A DNA stretch of 64,000 bases from Otis tarda (taxonomy: Eukaryota; Chordata; Aves; Otidiformes; Otididae). Made by a program: the position numbers and the translations under genes. This document shows, piece by piece, positions 1 through 13,921 of the stretch; positions within the stretch are counted from its first letter, which is position 1, and each line of letters starts with the position of its first letter. A model generated the notes under the pieces. It saw only the letters and a program-made list of their open reading frames with translations, was not told the origin of the DNA and searched no databases. The stretch spans positions 46,769,803-46,833,802 of the forward strand of contig CM048591.1 in assembly GCA_026413225.1 (NCBI GenBank). The letters are read 5' to 3'.

Positions 1-3000
1 GTCAAAGTGTTTGCATATGCTTATAAATGAGGAATACAAAAATGGTCTAGAATTTTTCTCAGTTATTTTTAATAAAAATTTCATATTTCCTCCAATCTGA
101 AAACATGGAATAAACTTTTTACTAGCCTTTATTGTAGTTCATTATATTAAGTTTATTGTTAGCTTTCTTCCCTTTTTCTCTTCTGGTATATTTTACAGAG
201 ACTATTCTTACCATTACCTGTAATGCATGCTCAAAATAGAGTACATAGATGATGGCAAGAATAACACATGTTCAAGGTATCAGATTCTAAAAAGTCTTAT
301 TTATTACATAAAATTCACTGTCTTAAGTAGTTCACAGGACTATGCCAGTGAGCAAAGGTATGACCTTAATTATGCAGTAATTAGACTATGACAACAATGT
401 ATTGTAGGCCTTAAATTATTTTTAGAGTAAATCTAATGATTATGCAGTGAGATTTTATGAGATAGATATATAGACAAATGCAAAACTTTTCTAAACTTGT
501 ACCTAATAACATGTCTACTAACAGGCAAATTGCTCAGTGGAGTATCAGCTAGGTTAAAATTAGTCCTGATTTGAAACAGAGATTTACATATTTATTATGC
601 TGTTCAGTTTACTGTGCCTTGCTGAAAAGAAATGCATCAACATATTTATTTAATAAACGGAATGAGCCTTCCACTTAACCTGATAGCAATTATTTGGGAA
701 ATTTATATGCTTCTGTCACAAGATACCAATTGAAGGACATTAATAGACCATCTACTTCTAGCTGGCTTATGTACGACTGTTAGAAACTGGCACTGCTTCA
801 GCAAGCAAGCAGCATTGCATTGATTGTCTTTGGCAGGTGTGGCTTGTGGATGAAATGGGAAAATTAACTAAAGGATTCAATGAAGAAGTTGGTATATTAC
901 GCAATGTGACTGTTCTTATTTGTCTTATGTATTTTTCTTTTATTTTTTTTAATATAGAAATGACTTTTATCTACTGGCTTATTATTATCTCAAATTTTTC
1001 ATTAAGCAAAAAATACATATTTCCTCAACTCTGAGTTTGTTACAAGATTATTTCTGTTATATGCCATATTTTCTTCTACTTTTCTACTATGTGCGTGTAT
1101 TAAAAACACATCACAAATATTGCTCTTTATAACTATTTTCAACTTGTTGTTTTGTTTTTTTTTTCTCATGGTGACAAACACATAAAGCAAGAATTATGTT
1201 TGCATTTCTTCTATGTAATACTTTTTACACATGAACATGAATTGGACTTTTTATTTTTGTGAAACATCAGAGTGGAGTAACAAGCAGGGTGGCTTGTATG
1301 TTCATTGTAATAATGTGTTATGAACTCTAAAGATATAGCATGTTTTTATGTGGTCTGTAAAAACACAGAATTTAGAAATAAGAGCATTGAAAGTATTCAG
1401 TATTTTTCTTTTCTACTTATATTGCACAAATTTTGAGATGTATTTTCTAACGAGGTAGATAGACCTATATCTATTAAAAAGTCCCACAAAAACTAACAAA
1501 AAACTAATAAAAGATATACAATATCTGCTTAGTATTAAATTGTAAACTTATTGTAATGTGTCTAATAGTCACTTATTTTCCATCTTTGTTCAGCTGTATC
1601 AGAAATCCTCTCAAAAATGGCTTCTTTGCAGATGTCAGCATACATAGTCAGTATACATTTTAAAAGCAAAGATTGGAGTTTTTCCTTCTAGTAATAGAGA
1701 TTAAAGTAAGTATAGAAAAAATAGCTTTCTGTTAGGCAGGTTTACTCACATTTTTGTCATGGAGCTAGAGGAATATACCTGAATGAGAAAATAGGACAGT
1801 TGACAGGACTACTGCCACCTGTAAGTAGTACTAATGGAAGAAAGAGCTTATTCAGATCTTAAAGTGATACTGAATTATTATTTATTCTAATTCTACCTAT
1901 CTTTAAAATGAAAATTATCGTTAGTTTATATAATAGACTACACAGTTAGAGGGAAGATGTAGTGTCCAGTATTTCTTTCTTCCTCTGACTTTCCAAAGCA
2001 GTGTCATTTCCCTTCATAAAGAAAGGAGTGAGATTTTAAGTCCCATGGAGGGCTTTTGCTACTTAATAAATAAAAATTGAAGGAATTATAAGAAAAATGG
2101 AACAATCTGAATCAGATATCATATAGAAAGGTAACTTCAATAAATATTTACTGCAGAAAAAATATATATATTTTAGGCAATCTCCACAGGTAAAGGAAAA
2201 ACATAACACAAAAGAGGTTAGTATTTTGCATTAATTAGTAATATAAAGCTATTACAAATCATAAAACAGCTGAAAATTTGCTGGCCTATGTAAATGTGCA
2301 GAGATATCAGATTCATAATTAGATCTCTATACATATGATACAGGTGCTTGAACAAGACTTTTGATTAAAATATAAAAAGAATTTCAATAACAAGGTAACG
2401 ACATTAGATCTTCAAAGAGATAAAGACATTAGGTCAGTAATTACAGCTATTATGAGTAAATTGGTTGAATCATCCAAACTATGGAATGCAAATTCTATTT
2501 GATAGATTCTGTTAGATGCCCTAGATGACAGCATGATATACTAGGAAACTTTGCTGAGGAGCTGTAAAATAAAAAGTCAGCAATGGGCTAATGCATTCTT
2601 TAACTACATTAGGGTCTCTTAAACAAACATCTACCACCAGAGAATACATGAGCTAGAAGAATAATACTAGAACAGAACCTGAGAGAGATCTTTGTTTTCT
2701 GAACATTAGCAAGTAAACTAATGGAAAAGAAGCGAACAGATTGAAGCAGTTCTTACTGAGAACTCTACAACATCACTCTGCGAAGTTCAGCAGCTTTACT
2801 TTGAACTACATTTAGTTTAACCATGTTCCCACCATGCCTATGTTCCAGAGATATTCAGGCATCACACAATGGTTCAGACTATGACCTCTGCGTTTTAGGG
2901 TGGAGATTGTTTAGTAAAAATAGGATTTGCAGTTTCCATTTTAATTTCATCAAAAAGGAATTTATTTGAGAAGGACCAAAATCACTTTGTGAGCAATGTA

Positions 3001-4384
3001 CAATGAGGAGGACAACAATGGAAACAGCACTATTACTAAAACAGGAATACTGGCTCACATAGTGTAAGTGCTTCATTTTTATTTGTCAGATAAGAGGAAA
3101 ACTTAGCTGAAGGAATAGATTAGAACAAAGCCAATATACATATGCTATTATTTAAAAATCTTGCTTTAAGGTCAAAGGTGCAGATGAGGCAGAGTAAGTC
3201 AGCTGCCTAGAGACAGACATACATAGTGTGACTGGTAGTTGTATGAGATTGTCTCCAACTTCCAGCCTACGACTCAAGAAAAAATGCTGTGGTTACTCTG
3301 AACATAAAGGCAAGGGGCCTACCGTGCAAAGGGATGCATTAGAGAGTAAGAATAGACAAATTAACTTGAAAGCCACATTGATGACAATAGTAAGATGTTT
3401 GATAGTGCTGAATGGAAGCTTACGAGTTCCCCTTTTAAGTTTCACATGGCACACTACCATAATATAATAGATCGCTTCAAAGAAAAATAAAAACAGTAAC
3501 TCACTCAAGAGACTGCATTTGTATTATAAAGAAGAGGAGAGTACTGCTTGGGACACTTTGATAAATGGTAACTAAGCTCTAGGTGTGAAGTCAGCTGTGT
3601 CTTACAAGGATGAGTGAACAGCCTGTATGAAAGAAGAAAAAGGAATGTCAGTCCTGTTCACCTCATTTCTTTCTGCAATTTGCCACGTTCAGCTCCAGGA
3701 CATGATTTTTTCTATGCGATCTAACTGGTCTTAGCTGCTGTCCTGTTTATTGGCTAACATTTTTGTATGTCACTCTGACTAATGCTCAAGCAAAAGTTTA
3801 GGTCTCTTTCAGTTAACAATCCTGATCTAGTTAATAAAATATATAGATTTTTTTAAAAATTTGAAAATTATACCTTCTGACATGCGTATTGCAGATATTT
3901 TACACCTACACCTAGGTAGCTTATGATCTATGTTAACAATACAGCTGACCTGTGCGTGGTAGAAGTTAAATCATCACTGGACATTTACATGAATTATTAA
4001 ACCATCCCCTAAATATACTGTGGAGGAAAAGGAGAAGAAGAATATAATGAATTTAAGCTAAAAATTCCAGAAAAAAAAAATCAAAGTATCAAAATCAAGT
4101 TGGAGAAAAAAATGCTTCTCAGCTCTCTAGAGAAAATAAAAATGCTATGTATAACAACTTAAAGAAAAAATCAAAATCTAATTTTCTAATTTTCCATATA
4201 AATTTTCCATTGCAATGGATAATAAGTGAGTGGAGAAATAGTATTAAATACCACTTGAGTTTTCATGTGCTTACAGCAACAATTTAAGTGCAGCTTTGTT
4301 ACTTAATTGACTTAGATAACTTTGAAATGTTTTACTACATTTTTATGCTGAGATAAAACACTTTTTAAATGAAGACCTAGTTTT
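1..4384. other. AT-rich unique DNA, no gene seen
   Basis: Only short open frames between many stops, most beginning at non-ATG codons and with composition following the AT-rich background. No splice-flanked exon, RNA gene or transposon terminus is recognisable. It may be intergenic or intronic; the sequence alone does not say which. Confidence 0.7.
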
Positions 4385-5590
4385 CTAACCTTGTGGCCTT
4401 CTGTGATGGAATGACTACATCAGTGGACAAGGGAAGAGCTAAGGGTGTAATCTATCCAGATTTCTGTAAGGCCTTTGCAATGGAACCTGACAACACCCTT
4501 CTCTCTAAATTAGAGAGATATGGATTTGATGATGGACTGTTCGGTGGATTAGGAATTGGTCAGATACTTGCATCCAGAGGGTAGTGGTAAACGGCTCAGT
4601 GTCCAGATCGTGATCAGTGACAAGTGGTGTTCCTCAGGAGTCCCCATTAGGACCAGCACTGCTTAATGTCTTCATCAGTGACATAGACAGTGGGATCAAG
4701 TGCACCCTCAGCAAGTTTGCAGAAGACACCAAGCTGAGTGGTGTGAGTGACACATCTGAGTGACAGTATCCCATCCAAAGATACTTCGACAAGTTTGAGC
4801 AGTGGACCTCTGCGAATCTCATGAGGTTCAGTAAGACCAAGTGCAAGATCCTGCATGTGGGTCTGGCAATCCCAAGCACAAACATAGGCTGGGTGAAGAA
4901 TGGCAGCAGCCCTGAGGAGAAGGACTTGGGAGCGCTGGTGGATAAGAAGCTCAACATGAGCCGGCAATGTGCGCTTGCAGCCCGGAAAGCCAACCGTATC
5001 CTGGGCTGCATCAAAGGAAATGTGGCCAGCAGGTCAAGGGAGGTGATTCTGCCTCTCTATTCTGGTCTCATGGCACTCCACCTGGAGTACTGCATCCAGC
5101 TCTGGAGTCCTCAGCACAAAAAAGACATGGACCTGTTGGAGCGAGTTCAGAGGAGGGCCACAAAAATGACGAGAGGGCTGGAGCACCTATTCTACGAAGA
5201 AAGGATGAGAGAGCTGGAGTTGTTCAGTCTCCAGAAAGCTCCAGGGAGAAGTTATTGCAGTACTTAAAGGGGCTCTACAAGAAATATGGGGATAAACTTT
5301 TTACCAGAGCTTGTTGATATAGGACAAGGGGTAATGGTTTTAAAATAGAAGGAGGTAGATTTAGATTGGATATAATGAAGAAATTTTTTACTACGAGGGT
5401 GGTGAAACACTGGAACAGGTTGCCCAGAGAGGTGGTAGATGATACCCCATCCCTGGGAACATTCAAGGCCAGGCTGGACGGAGCTCTGAGCAACCTGATC
5501 TAGTCAGGGATATTCCTGCTCCTGGAGGGGGGTTGGACTAGATGGCCTTTAATGGTTCCTTCCAGCCCAAACTATTTTGTTATTCTATGA
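4385..5590 (+). mobile_element. CR1 LINE fragment, RT domain to 3' tail
   Basis: CR1 is a non-LTR retrotransposon whose ORF2 encodes an AP-type endonuclease and a reverse transcriptase. This copy begins inside the RT palm (readable [18 protein letters not shown] near 4419-4475). It continues through the RT catalytic block (FAED at 4716-4727), the [18 protein letters not shown] stretch (about 4919-4973) and the [13 protein letters not shown] segment, into a GGACTAGATGG tail ending at a TATTCTATG-like octamer near 5580-5590. The frame is broken several times, so it encodes no functional protein. The catalytic block reads FAED rather than the family's FADD, so the first catalytic aspartate is lost. 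Lack of the 5' end is typical of incomplete reverse transcription. Sure of CR1; the subfamily is not assigned. Confidence 0.95.
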
Positions 5591-7985
5591 AATGTGTTAT
5601 CCTAAGGTTATATTCTACAAAGAATAAATAAAGAAGAGAATGGTAATAATAAATAAAAATACATATAAAAGCAGATATTTCAAAATGCAGTTGCAAATTA
5701 GATGTGTAGGTAGAAGACTGATATGCATGTTCCTTTAGAATTACAGTAATCATAACTACTCAGAAAAAATACCCTTTACCTGAAAAGACATCACATTTCC
5801 AGAAAAAGTTTCTCAGTGTCAGGTGATATTATTTGGTCCATGTCTTATTCTTGAACACACTGCTGACTTCAGGCTGTACTTCTGAGAAGTGCATTAATTA
5901 CGTGTTATCATCAAATGAATCAGAATACTCTGAAGTAGAGCTGGCTATTAAATTATTAATTTATTATTCTGTCCAGTTTGGCACAGTTCCATTTGTAATC
6001 AATGAACTTCTTCATTAACTTAGGATTCAATGCATATCAGTACTTGTGGGCTTTGTCTTATTTTTCATTCCCATGTGAAAGACAGCTGATAGAATTAGTG
6101 AAGCATGACTCTCAGTTTTTAATCTAGGAGGTTTTTTTTTTGTTTGTTTTATACACAGAAGATTTCCTTTTATATCCATATTTAATAATGTTCTTTCATA
6201 ATGTCTTTAATTTCCTGTTCATTTTCATGCAATATGCCATTATAACATATTTAGTTTTGTTAAAGTGGCTTAAAGTGAGCTTATGAAGAACTGATTAGAC
6301 ACCTGCATATCTCTTAGCATAGCAAAATTTCCACATTAAAATAAAGCTCTCCCAGGGTTCAGTGGCCGTTCCCACTAAAGTAATCTGAAATTGTACCATT
6401 TCTTGCAAAGAAGATATGATATCCCAAGGATGTGAACTATGACTTTCTTGACCATGTAAAATCCTGTAGAATATTAGTCCAGAAATTTTTGCATATATAT
6501 ATGATAGTTGTCTATTATTCAGACTAATAAACATATTGAAAAGTCAAAACATGTATTCAGTGCTCACTGACATAAGACTATAAATACATGCCAGTTTGGA
6601 CAGTATGTCTTTTTTTGAGGGGAGTGGGAGGAAATCTGGAAAGTTCTGAGAAAAAGTAGATTTTTTAAAGAGTTATCCTTTTGAAGATGAAATAAATACA
6701 ATAAATACAATAAATACAATAATAAGGTTCTAAAACATATGTTTTGGGTCACTAGGATCTCATCATTGGCATGAAATATTCTATATTTCTTTGTAAAGAC
6801 CTCTGGAAGAAGGTCTTTGCCAATGGAAGCGAAATGTCTGTTTTGCCATCAGATAACTTTCAGATATAACAGCTGTGATCTTGCATTTCTTTGCTAAGAA
6901 CTATGAAATTATTATTAACTTGCTAATCATATAAGCTTCTTAGAACTTCCATTTGAAGTCTACATAAAGACAAATTTACTGCAAGCACCTATCTCAAACT
7001 AGTTATCTAGAGAATAAAAGGATACATACGAGATTGATTAACTAGAATAAACCTACATTAAATGAAGTGAGTGTTCAAGAGGCTAAGGAAAGTCCTCCTT
7101 ACAAAGCAGAAAATTCATTTTCTGTGGTCCACTCTTTAAGAAAACACAGTGAAAGAAACAACAGTCAGGACAGAAGAGGAGATACCCATTTTCAAAACAC
7201 TGCTAGGAGAGATTTCAGACCACAAATGAGGTTGTGTCTTCATGCACACATGATGCTGAGAAGGGACTATGTTGCTGAGTAACAGCCTCAGAAAATGTTT
7301 CTGGAGTGATGTATTGAAGTCTTTGCCGTTCTCACAGAGAGCTGTTCTAGTTTGTACAGCTATGGAAACTCGCTGAACAAACTAAATCACAGAGGGAAAG
7401 GATTTGTTTCAGTCTAGGATATTCAAGTATGCATTTGATATAACAAAGAACATGAAGTTTGCACTCAGTCCTGTAGTAACAATAGCCACTGACGACTACT
7501 TTTCACACCGTAACAGACTGGAAAACTGAAGATGCAGGATAAATGGAAAAGGTTATTGGCTAAAAAAAAACTGTAAAAGTTTTATATTCTGAATTCATTT
7601 GCAAACCAGAGAGGAACTGACACTTTGTATATCAGAGTATGCGCAAAGAGAAGCTAGTGAGAAACCAGCAAGACGCTAGCTTGTCTCTTTCTTGCTAGTG
7701 AAGTCAAAAGGAAGCACATTCATAGCAATATATTTAAGTCATTATTGTTTTATATGTTACCTTTCACTCACATAAGTCTGGCAAACTAGTTGTACTAAGC
7801 ACTTTCCACATGAATTAAGTTTGTTGTCTATAACCATTAGGCACTATGTCTACAATACACACACCAGGAAATTAGAGATAAAAGAGGCTATTCTATGGCT
7901 CTGAGCCCAAATAGCACAGTATGGTTCACATCCACGCACCTAAACTCTCTTCCCCGCCAAACAATGGCTGTAGCATTCAGCATTT
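5591..7985. other. AT-rich unique DNA, no gene seen
   Basis: No coding or mobile-element signature apart from a short 9-bp tandem array near 6.7 kb. Open frames are short and lack supported starts. Confidence 0.65.
6690..6724. repeat. Short tandem array, unit AATAAATAC
   Basis: About three and a half consecutive copies of the 9-bp unit AATAAATAC. This is a simple microsatellite-like expansion in AT-rich DNA, with no sign of function. Confidence 0.85.
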
Positions 7986-8139
7986 CCATCCCTGGAAACG
8001 TTCAAGGCCAGGCTGGATGAGGCTCTGAGCAACCTGATCTAGTTGGGGATGTCCCTGCTCCTTGCAGGGGGGTTGGACTAGGTGACCTTTGAAGGGCCCT
8101 TCCAACCCTAACCATTCTATGATTCTATGATTCTATGAC
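7986..8139 (+). mobile_element. CR1 LINE 3' terminal fragment
   Basis: A severely 5'-truncated CR1. It keeps only the end of ORF2 (matching the [18 protein letters not shown] ending of the copy at 18-20 kb), the short 3' UTR with GGGGTTGGACTAGGTGACC, and three perfect ATTCTATG octamers at 8114-8137. Octamers of this type are the CR1 3' terminus used to prime reverse transcription. No coding capacity remains. The near-consensus sequence suggests a fairly young insertion. Confidence 0.96.
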
Positions 8140-11100
8140 TGCCTGTCTGGCATGGCTCCTAACCCATGCCAACCCCTGAAACACTTCTGGGCTGTAGCAC
8201 CAGAATAGCACCAGCTATTCTGTGCTAAAGAAATTACAGGGACTATGGTAACAATGTCCCAGTATAAGTAATCATGGGCCAGAGCTCATGCCTCTTTCTT
8301 TGGCCCTGTTTGGCTTACTGATACAGTTTGGCCCTGTTTGGCTTACTGATACAGTAGCTGATTCATACTAACTGTATGGAGGAAGCCAACAGGGAACAAG
8401 TAGTTTGAATAAACTTATGGTGCCTCCTGAATGTTCCTTGGCCTGAGCTCCCATTTAAACATCATGGTAAGAATGAAAAAGTCTACCTTACATCTAGAAA
8501 GTCAGCATCTCCCTTCCACAAATAATCTGCATATTTATCTTCTTGCTAGCACATCCAAACCAAACGTTTAAAACATTGGTTACATCTAAATACATGATAG
8601 TAGTAATGTAACTATCTATACATCAAATTGGAAAGTAATAAACATATTTTAGAAGATAAAGTGTCTTACCAATAATATAATACACTAAGAAAAATCTATT
8701 TTTCCTCAAACCTAGAGGAAGCAACAATCACAACTTCAGTCTGATTTGAAGTCTGGAGCACTTTAAGAGTAAATTTTCAAATGTTTGTTTCACATGCTTA
8801 ATTTCACTGGCGGCATTAGCAGCCATTCATCAGTCTATACTCTTAGGACATTAGTTAAGAGAAGTAAAATGGTAAGGAAGACTCTTCCTGAAGGTGTTCA
8901 GATGTGCTTCTAGTTGTCTTGAGTTCACTAAACCATATATTCTCTCCAACTTACTTGCTCAGAGGAAATAATCTATTTGCTCAGAGGAAAGAACTCCACA
9001 TACTGTAGCACTCTAAATAAATGAAGATAGGATCCTTCAGAGTACAAAGTTGTAGCTCAAAATGAACATCTAGTTGCAAAGATGGAATCAGTAATAATCT
9101 CTCCATCACATAACACAGTTTGAGATGAAAATAATTTCTAAGGGTGTTAAACAGCTTAAAACATTAAAAAAAATGTGGGGGGAAAACACAGTATCTGTCC
9201 TTTTGGTTTTGTTTTTTTTTTTTTTTTGTCTGTTTTACATCAGTAGAGAAAACCACAGAATGTCTTCTGTTCCAGATCTCTGGACTGTAGACTAACAGAG
9301 AAGATGGGCTTTCAAAGAACACGATGCACAACACATATAACTCGCTTTTCTATAAAGGAAAAAAACCAATAAGCCACAGGAGAACATCAAGCACTTAAAA
9401 AAAACCCAAAAAACAAAAAACAACCAAAAAATAACCTTCTATAGAGAAAACTGACAAGAAAGCTAGTTTGAACCCCAGCACTGTCACCTGAAAAATACAG
9501 GTACAGTTGCGGATCACAAAAATGTAGCTCTGAGCCACCTGTATTTGTTCTTTTCTACACAAAAATTCCTCTGAAAATGTTTCCATGGGATTAAAGTTAT
9601 TGTTGAAAATGTTCCTTTATCCTAACAGAGCAAGCAAGACCATACAGTTAGTCTGTAACTATATCAACCATCGGAATTTTTCCTCATTTTGTTAAACCAC
9701 ATAACCAGAATTTTCTTCTAAAATGTGGGGAAAATAATCCTATTTTTTATGCACCAGTTAAAAATGATCACAAGATGGGGAAAGTACCTTTTTAAAAGGC
9801 ACTGTTGATGACAAATTACCCACATGCTTGTCTTACTTTCTATTCATTATTAGTTTCACTCATATTGCCTTCTATTAAAAAACCAGTCCCAGTTTTATTT
9901 AAAATGCTTGGATAACTGAAGTGAAATATAATTTTCCTTTAATTTTATCCTAAAAAGGGTTTGCTTGGAAAAAAAAAAAATTCTAATAATTTCTAAACCT
10001 CTGCCATAGTGAGCACAAAGGTAAGTTTTACTGAAGACATAATTAAAATGTTTTGACATCTGTCTGTTCAGTAACACTCCTTACCACTATTTCCTTCTGT
10101 TAGGGCGACTGTGTAAAGCTTAAGGTTTCCCGCACAAGCAAAAAGAAAGGCCTATCCCAGCCATTTAATACTGTTTCAGTGTCAACTAGTTTTGATTGTT
10201 GCCCACTTTTTAGATATTCTGTAATTTTAGGATGTTGGCAAAGTAATTTAACTTGTCTGAAGTGTAAATGGGAAAAGAATTCACGTAAGTCACATGGCTT
10301 GTTCAAAATTCTACTCATAAATATTTATTTGCTAATCCAATCTACCATTTGCTAGGAATGGAACTCTCTTCAGAGATAGGAAAGAGGACCCTAGTGTTCC
10401 GAAAGGTAAAATGGGTTGCTGTCCAGTTTGTTGGTCAGGTGTTTGCTGTGATTTCTATTCATCAGCTTTTCAGTTTTTCCTTTGTGATCAAGGTATACAG
10501 ACTCTGAAAGCTCTTTCTATAAATTGTCCAAAACAAACTGGGGTGAACTTCTGTTTAATGTTTTCTACGCTATGAGACAAGCCAATTTAGGATGAGCAAT
10601 TATGCCATGTAATGTGTCCAGACAAGCTATGCAATTTGTACATCTGTGCTCTGAAGATTTTTAGGTTAACATCCACTGGGTTTGGGTTTGGTTTTGGCAG
10701 GTATAGCTAAAATTGTGCCAGAGCTATGCTCTGCAGTGTTAAAAAACCCCACAGAACATCAGAATTTCTTTCACTATATAATTATTATAAGTGTTGGGTG
10801 ATTATCTGAAAAGACATTACAGATAAGAACTAAGACAGAAGTCTGGGGTTACTAATGGGTACACTTAGCAATCTATTAGTTAATTTAGAGACAAGGCATA
10901 ACAGAAAAGTCTGGCTTCATAGTTCACAAAGTCTGCTAAACAGCCAAACTTTTGCTAGAGTTTTCACTTCTAATACAGCTTAATTCTTCTGAAAGTAAAA
11001 TTAAGTAATGGCTCAAGAATTGTCAAGTAGCTACAGTAGGAAGTGCTTAGCCAGTATTTGTTAAGACTGATGTTGCTGTCCAGTAAAAAAGAACATAAAA

Positions 11101-11959
11101 CTGTCAATACAGAAAAGGTAACAGATTCAACAGAAGACTGCTATTTAGAAAAAGCTAACACTCAATGTTTTCAAATACAAAATAAGGTGTCAGGAATAAA
11201 TACATTTTAAGAATATTTTCACATGAGGCAGATCTACAGAATGAAATTTAAAATATTGTTAGAAGTTGTGGAAATAACTGAAAATACTATTAGATATTAA
11301 TTATTCTGTAATTATTTACAAGGCAAATGCTAGATATGCATTAATATGCTTTAATTTTGACAGTGTGTCATATTTTAGTAGGGATTGAAGTGATAAAATA
11401 TACACTTAAAAATGGCATTTCAGAGGATGCAAATATTGCAGTCTGTTTCATAGTCTTAGCTTTTACAAACTCTGTACAATGCACAGCTGGTGAATTACAG
11501 TACAGGACAGTAACTTCAGTAATTTGCAGTAAAATGTGAAAGTAGTGCACATACCACTGCACGAGGCACTGCCTTTCAAAATGAGTCTTGGAGAGATACC
11601 ACATTACAGTGAATCACAGGAGTTTTAACTAGTGGTCAACTAGCTATTGGTTAACTGAATCCACGAAACATGCTTACAGACTGTAAGGTCTTGAAAAGGA
11701 AAATAAACAGGAATTTCCATCTTAATAGATTATGCACAAATAACATCATACATTTCCGTAAAATCTCCTAAATGAGAGAAGTACAAAGAATATCTGAAGC
11801 CAAAATTTTTTGCCTAGAATTTGATCAGCAAGCCTTATAATTTTCCTTTTAGGAGAAATCACACAGAAGCTTTTCAGCCATGACACAGTATTTCCAGTAT
11901 GAGAAAGATGGATATACTGGAGAGATTTCAATGAAGAGACATGAAGATGATGAACAGAC
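8140..11959. other. AT-rich unique DNA, no gene seen
   Basis: Holds a perfect 28-bp tandem duplication at 8.3 kb and homopolymer runs such as the poly-T near 9.21-9.23 kb. No exon, RNA gene or recognisable transposon. Open frames here are short and contain no recognisable domain. Confidence 0.65.
8300..8355. repeat. Perfect 28-bp tandem duplication
   Basis: The 28 bases at 8300-8327 are repeated without mismatch at 8328-8355 (unit begins TTGGCCCTGTTTGGC). Each unit also holds a smaller internal repeat, TTGGCCCTG/TTTGGCTTA. The identity of the two units suggests a recent replication-slippage event. Confidence 0.95.
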
Positions 11960-12362
11960 TGATGCATTGCTTATACGAGAAAAAGTTGAGAGGGCTGGGG
12001 TTGTTTAGCTTGGAGAAGAAAGTCTCCACAAAGGACTTACCCATGTATTTAGATACCTGATGGGAGAGCATACAGAAGATGGAGCCAGACACTTCTCTGA
12101 GGTACCCTGTGACAGGAGAAGAGACAAATTGAAACACAGGCGAATCCAATTAAGCATATAAAAAAACCCTTTACTGTGAGGTGGCAAAACAATGGCATGG
12201 GTTTCCCAGAGAGGCTGTGGAGTTGCCATCCTTGGAGATATTCAAAACCCAACTGAACACAGCCCTGAGCACCTTGCTGTAGCTGACTCTGCATTAAGGA
12301 TGGAGCCTGGACTATGTGATCTCTAGAGGTTCCTGGAAACCTCATCCATTTTGTGATTCTGT
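11960..12362 (+). mobile_element. Old, diverged CR1 LINE 3' fragment
   Basis: Covers the C-terminal end of CR1 ORF2 and the 3' UTR in degraded form. The order of landmarks is GGGGTTGTTTAGCTTGGAGAAG (the LFSLEK-type motif), then GTTTCCCAGAGAGGC (the PREV-type motif). These are followed by an ATTCAAAACCCAACTG segment, a GGACTATGTGATCTCTAGAGG tail and a final TTGTGATTCTGT. The tail differs from the copies at 8, 14 and 20 kb, so this is another and probably older CR1 subfamily. No intact reading frame. Confidence 0.85.
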
Positions 12363-13049
12363 ATTATTTTCAATAGAATATGTGTGCTTTAGGCAGCAAG
12401 AATATACAGAAGTAACATTTACTGTGAGCATGTTGAAAAAAAAGGTGACTAGAGAAATATCCATCATTTTGTTCATGTGTAGGATAATGAATGACAACTA
12501 TATCATGAAGCTATCCAAATACATTGAGAAAAATCTTAGCATGTCAAGGACAACTTTTGGTCAAACTACCTGTTAATACAGCACTGCAAAATGTTACATT
12601 GTGTGGAATTGAAAACTAACAGTGTTCCACTATGTTCCACTGGCTACTATGTTCCACTCTTTAACAGGTGTGAGATGTGCAAATAAGAGTCTTCTGCTTG
12701 TGGGCACTGATTTTCAGAATTACAATTGCTGATGTGCTAAAGAATAATTGTTTATGAGAAAGGGCAAGAATCATCATATTGGTCACGTATCTCCTGTATG
12801 ACCTATTCTGTCTTACACAGCGTGATTTCATATGCCAAATATTAAATGTAATGACCTGGAAAGGTTTCTTACAGTCTATCAATGTCAGTAATTTATCCCT
12901 ACAAAATGTTTTCATTGTCCTAATAAGCCAAATGACAAGCATAAGTGGTTTTACATACAGCGCATTAACATACTTTGATGTCATCTCTTATGCACTGCCA
13001 CCCATTTGGAAGCCTCTATCAGATGATGTACACAACTCGCCAAGGATGC

Positions 13050-13073
13050 CATGTGCTTATGGGTAAGCACATG
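13050..13073. repeat. Perfect inverted repeat, 10-bp stem, TGGG loop
   Basis: CATGTGCTTA at 13050-13059 is exactly complementary to TAAGCACATG at 13064-13073, with the 4-base loop TGGG between them. It could fold in RNA or extrude in DNA. There is no T-run to suggest a terminator and no adjacent gene. Confidence 0.9.
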
Positions 13074-13680
13074 CTCAAGCATGTAACTGCTTCTGAGCAT
13101 TAAGTCTCCACAATGTCTGTAGTGAGGCACCATCCAGAGACCCCCAAGGATGTCCTGTATGAGCTGGAATGCCTATATGTAATCCTTTCAGTCACATGAT
13201 AATCCCATATATGAGAAATTGAAATAATTAATCCTGTGTGTGTACACAGCTGTGAAGCTTCTGGCTCTAAACCTTGTTCTTCGGGAACTGTAGCTTGGTT
13301 ATCTCCACCCAGCCTGCAGACAACATAAGAGAAACAAAAACGCTGTTATCATCTAACCCTTCTTGAGGCACAGGAGGTGGAGAAGGGTTTGTTGTGGAGG
13401 TCAGTCAGTCAGCAGAAATGAGTTTTCATTGATGAACAAAACAGTGTTTAAGAGCAAAAATAGAATAAGATCTACGTTTAGCTAAATGCCAAAATTACCT
13501 TTCCTGCTTGAGAGTGTCCCAGCTAGTTCTTTTCTAGGGTGGAGGTTCTGAGGGGGAATAGCAGTCCAGGAATATTTACCAGAAGCAATTTGGACAACAC
13601 CCTGCTTGAACTTGAGTCCCTCCTCCGTGAGTTCTACATAGTCACTCAGCAGCTTTGACATAAACAATATTTGACAAAGC

Positions 13681-13850
13681 AATTTAAATTATCTTTACTT
13701 TTATGTGTATTTAAACACTTGTTAATTATTTATAATACATAGCATTATATTTTATCTTATACTCTAAGCTAATAATTATATAATTGATTATTCAGTTAAT
13801 AATTTAAATCTAATTTTATTTACACTGTTATATTTAAATTATCTGTAAAA
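13681..13850. repeat. Very AT-rich block with repeated ATTTAAATTATCT ends
   Basis: Almost entirely A and T. The word ATTTAAATTATCT occurs at both ends of the block (near 13682 and near 13832), giving a direct repeat about 150 bp apart. This could be a degraded tandem or simply low-complexity DNA. Confidence 0.6.
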
Positions 13851-13921
13851 ATTTATGTGGAAGAATTATTAGTGAAAGGGGCAAACATATGGAGAACAGA
13901 TTTACCAAGTATCTGGATTTA

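Larger units (their letters stand above)
12363..13921. other. AT-rich unique DNA, no gene seen
   Basis: Contains a short perfect hairpin at 13.05 kb and an extremely AT-rich block at 13.68-13.85 kb just before the next CR1. No gene signature; the open frames on both strands overlap one another and carry no domain. Confidence 0.65.

Noticed and set aside
8114-8137. ATTCTATG repeats as an independent microsatellite
   Set aside because: They are the normal 3' terminus of a CR1 element, directly following its conserved 3' UTR.
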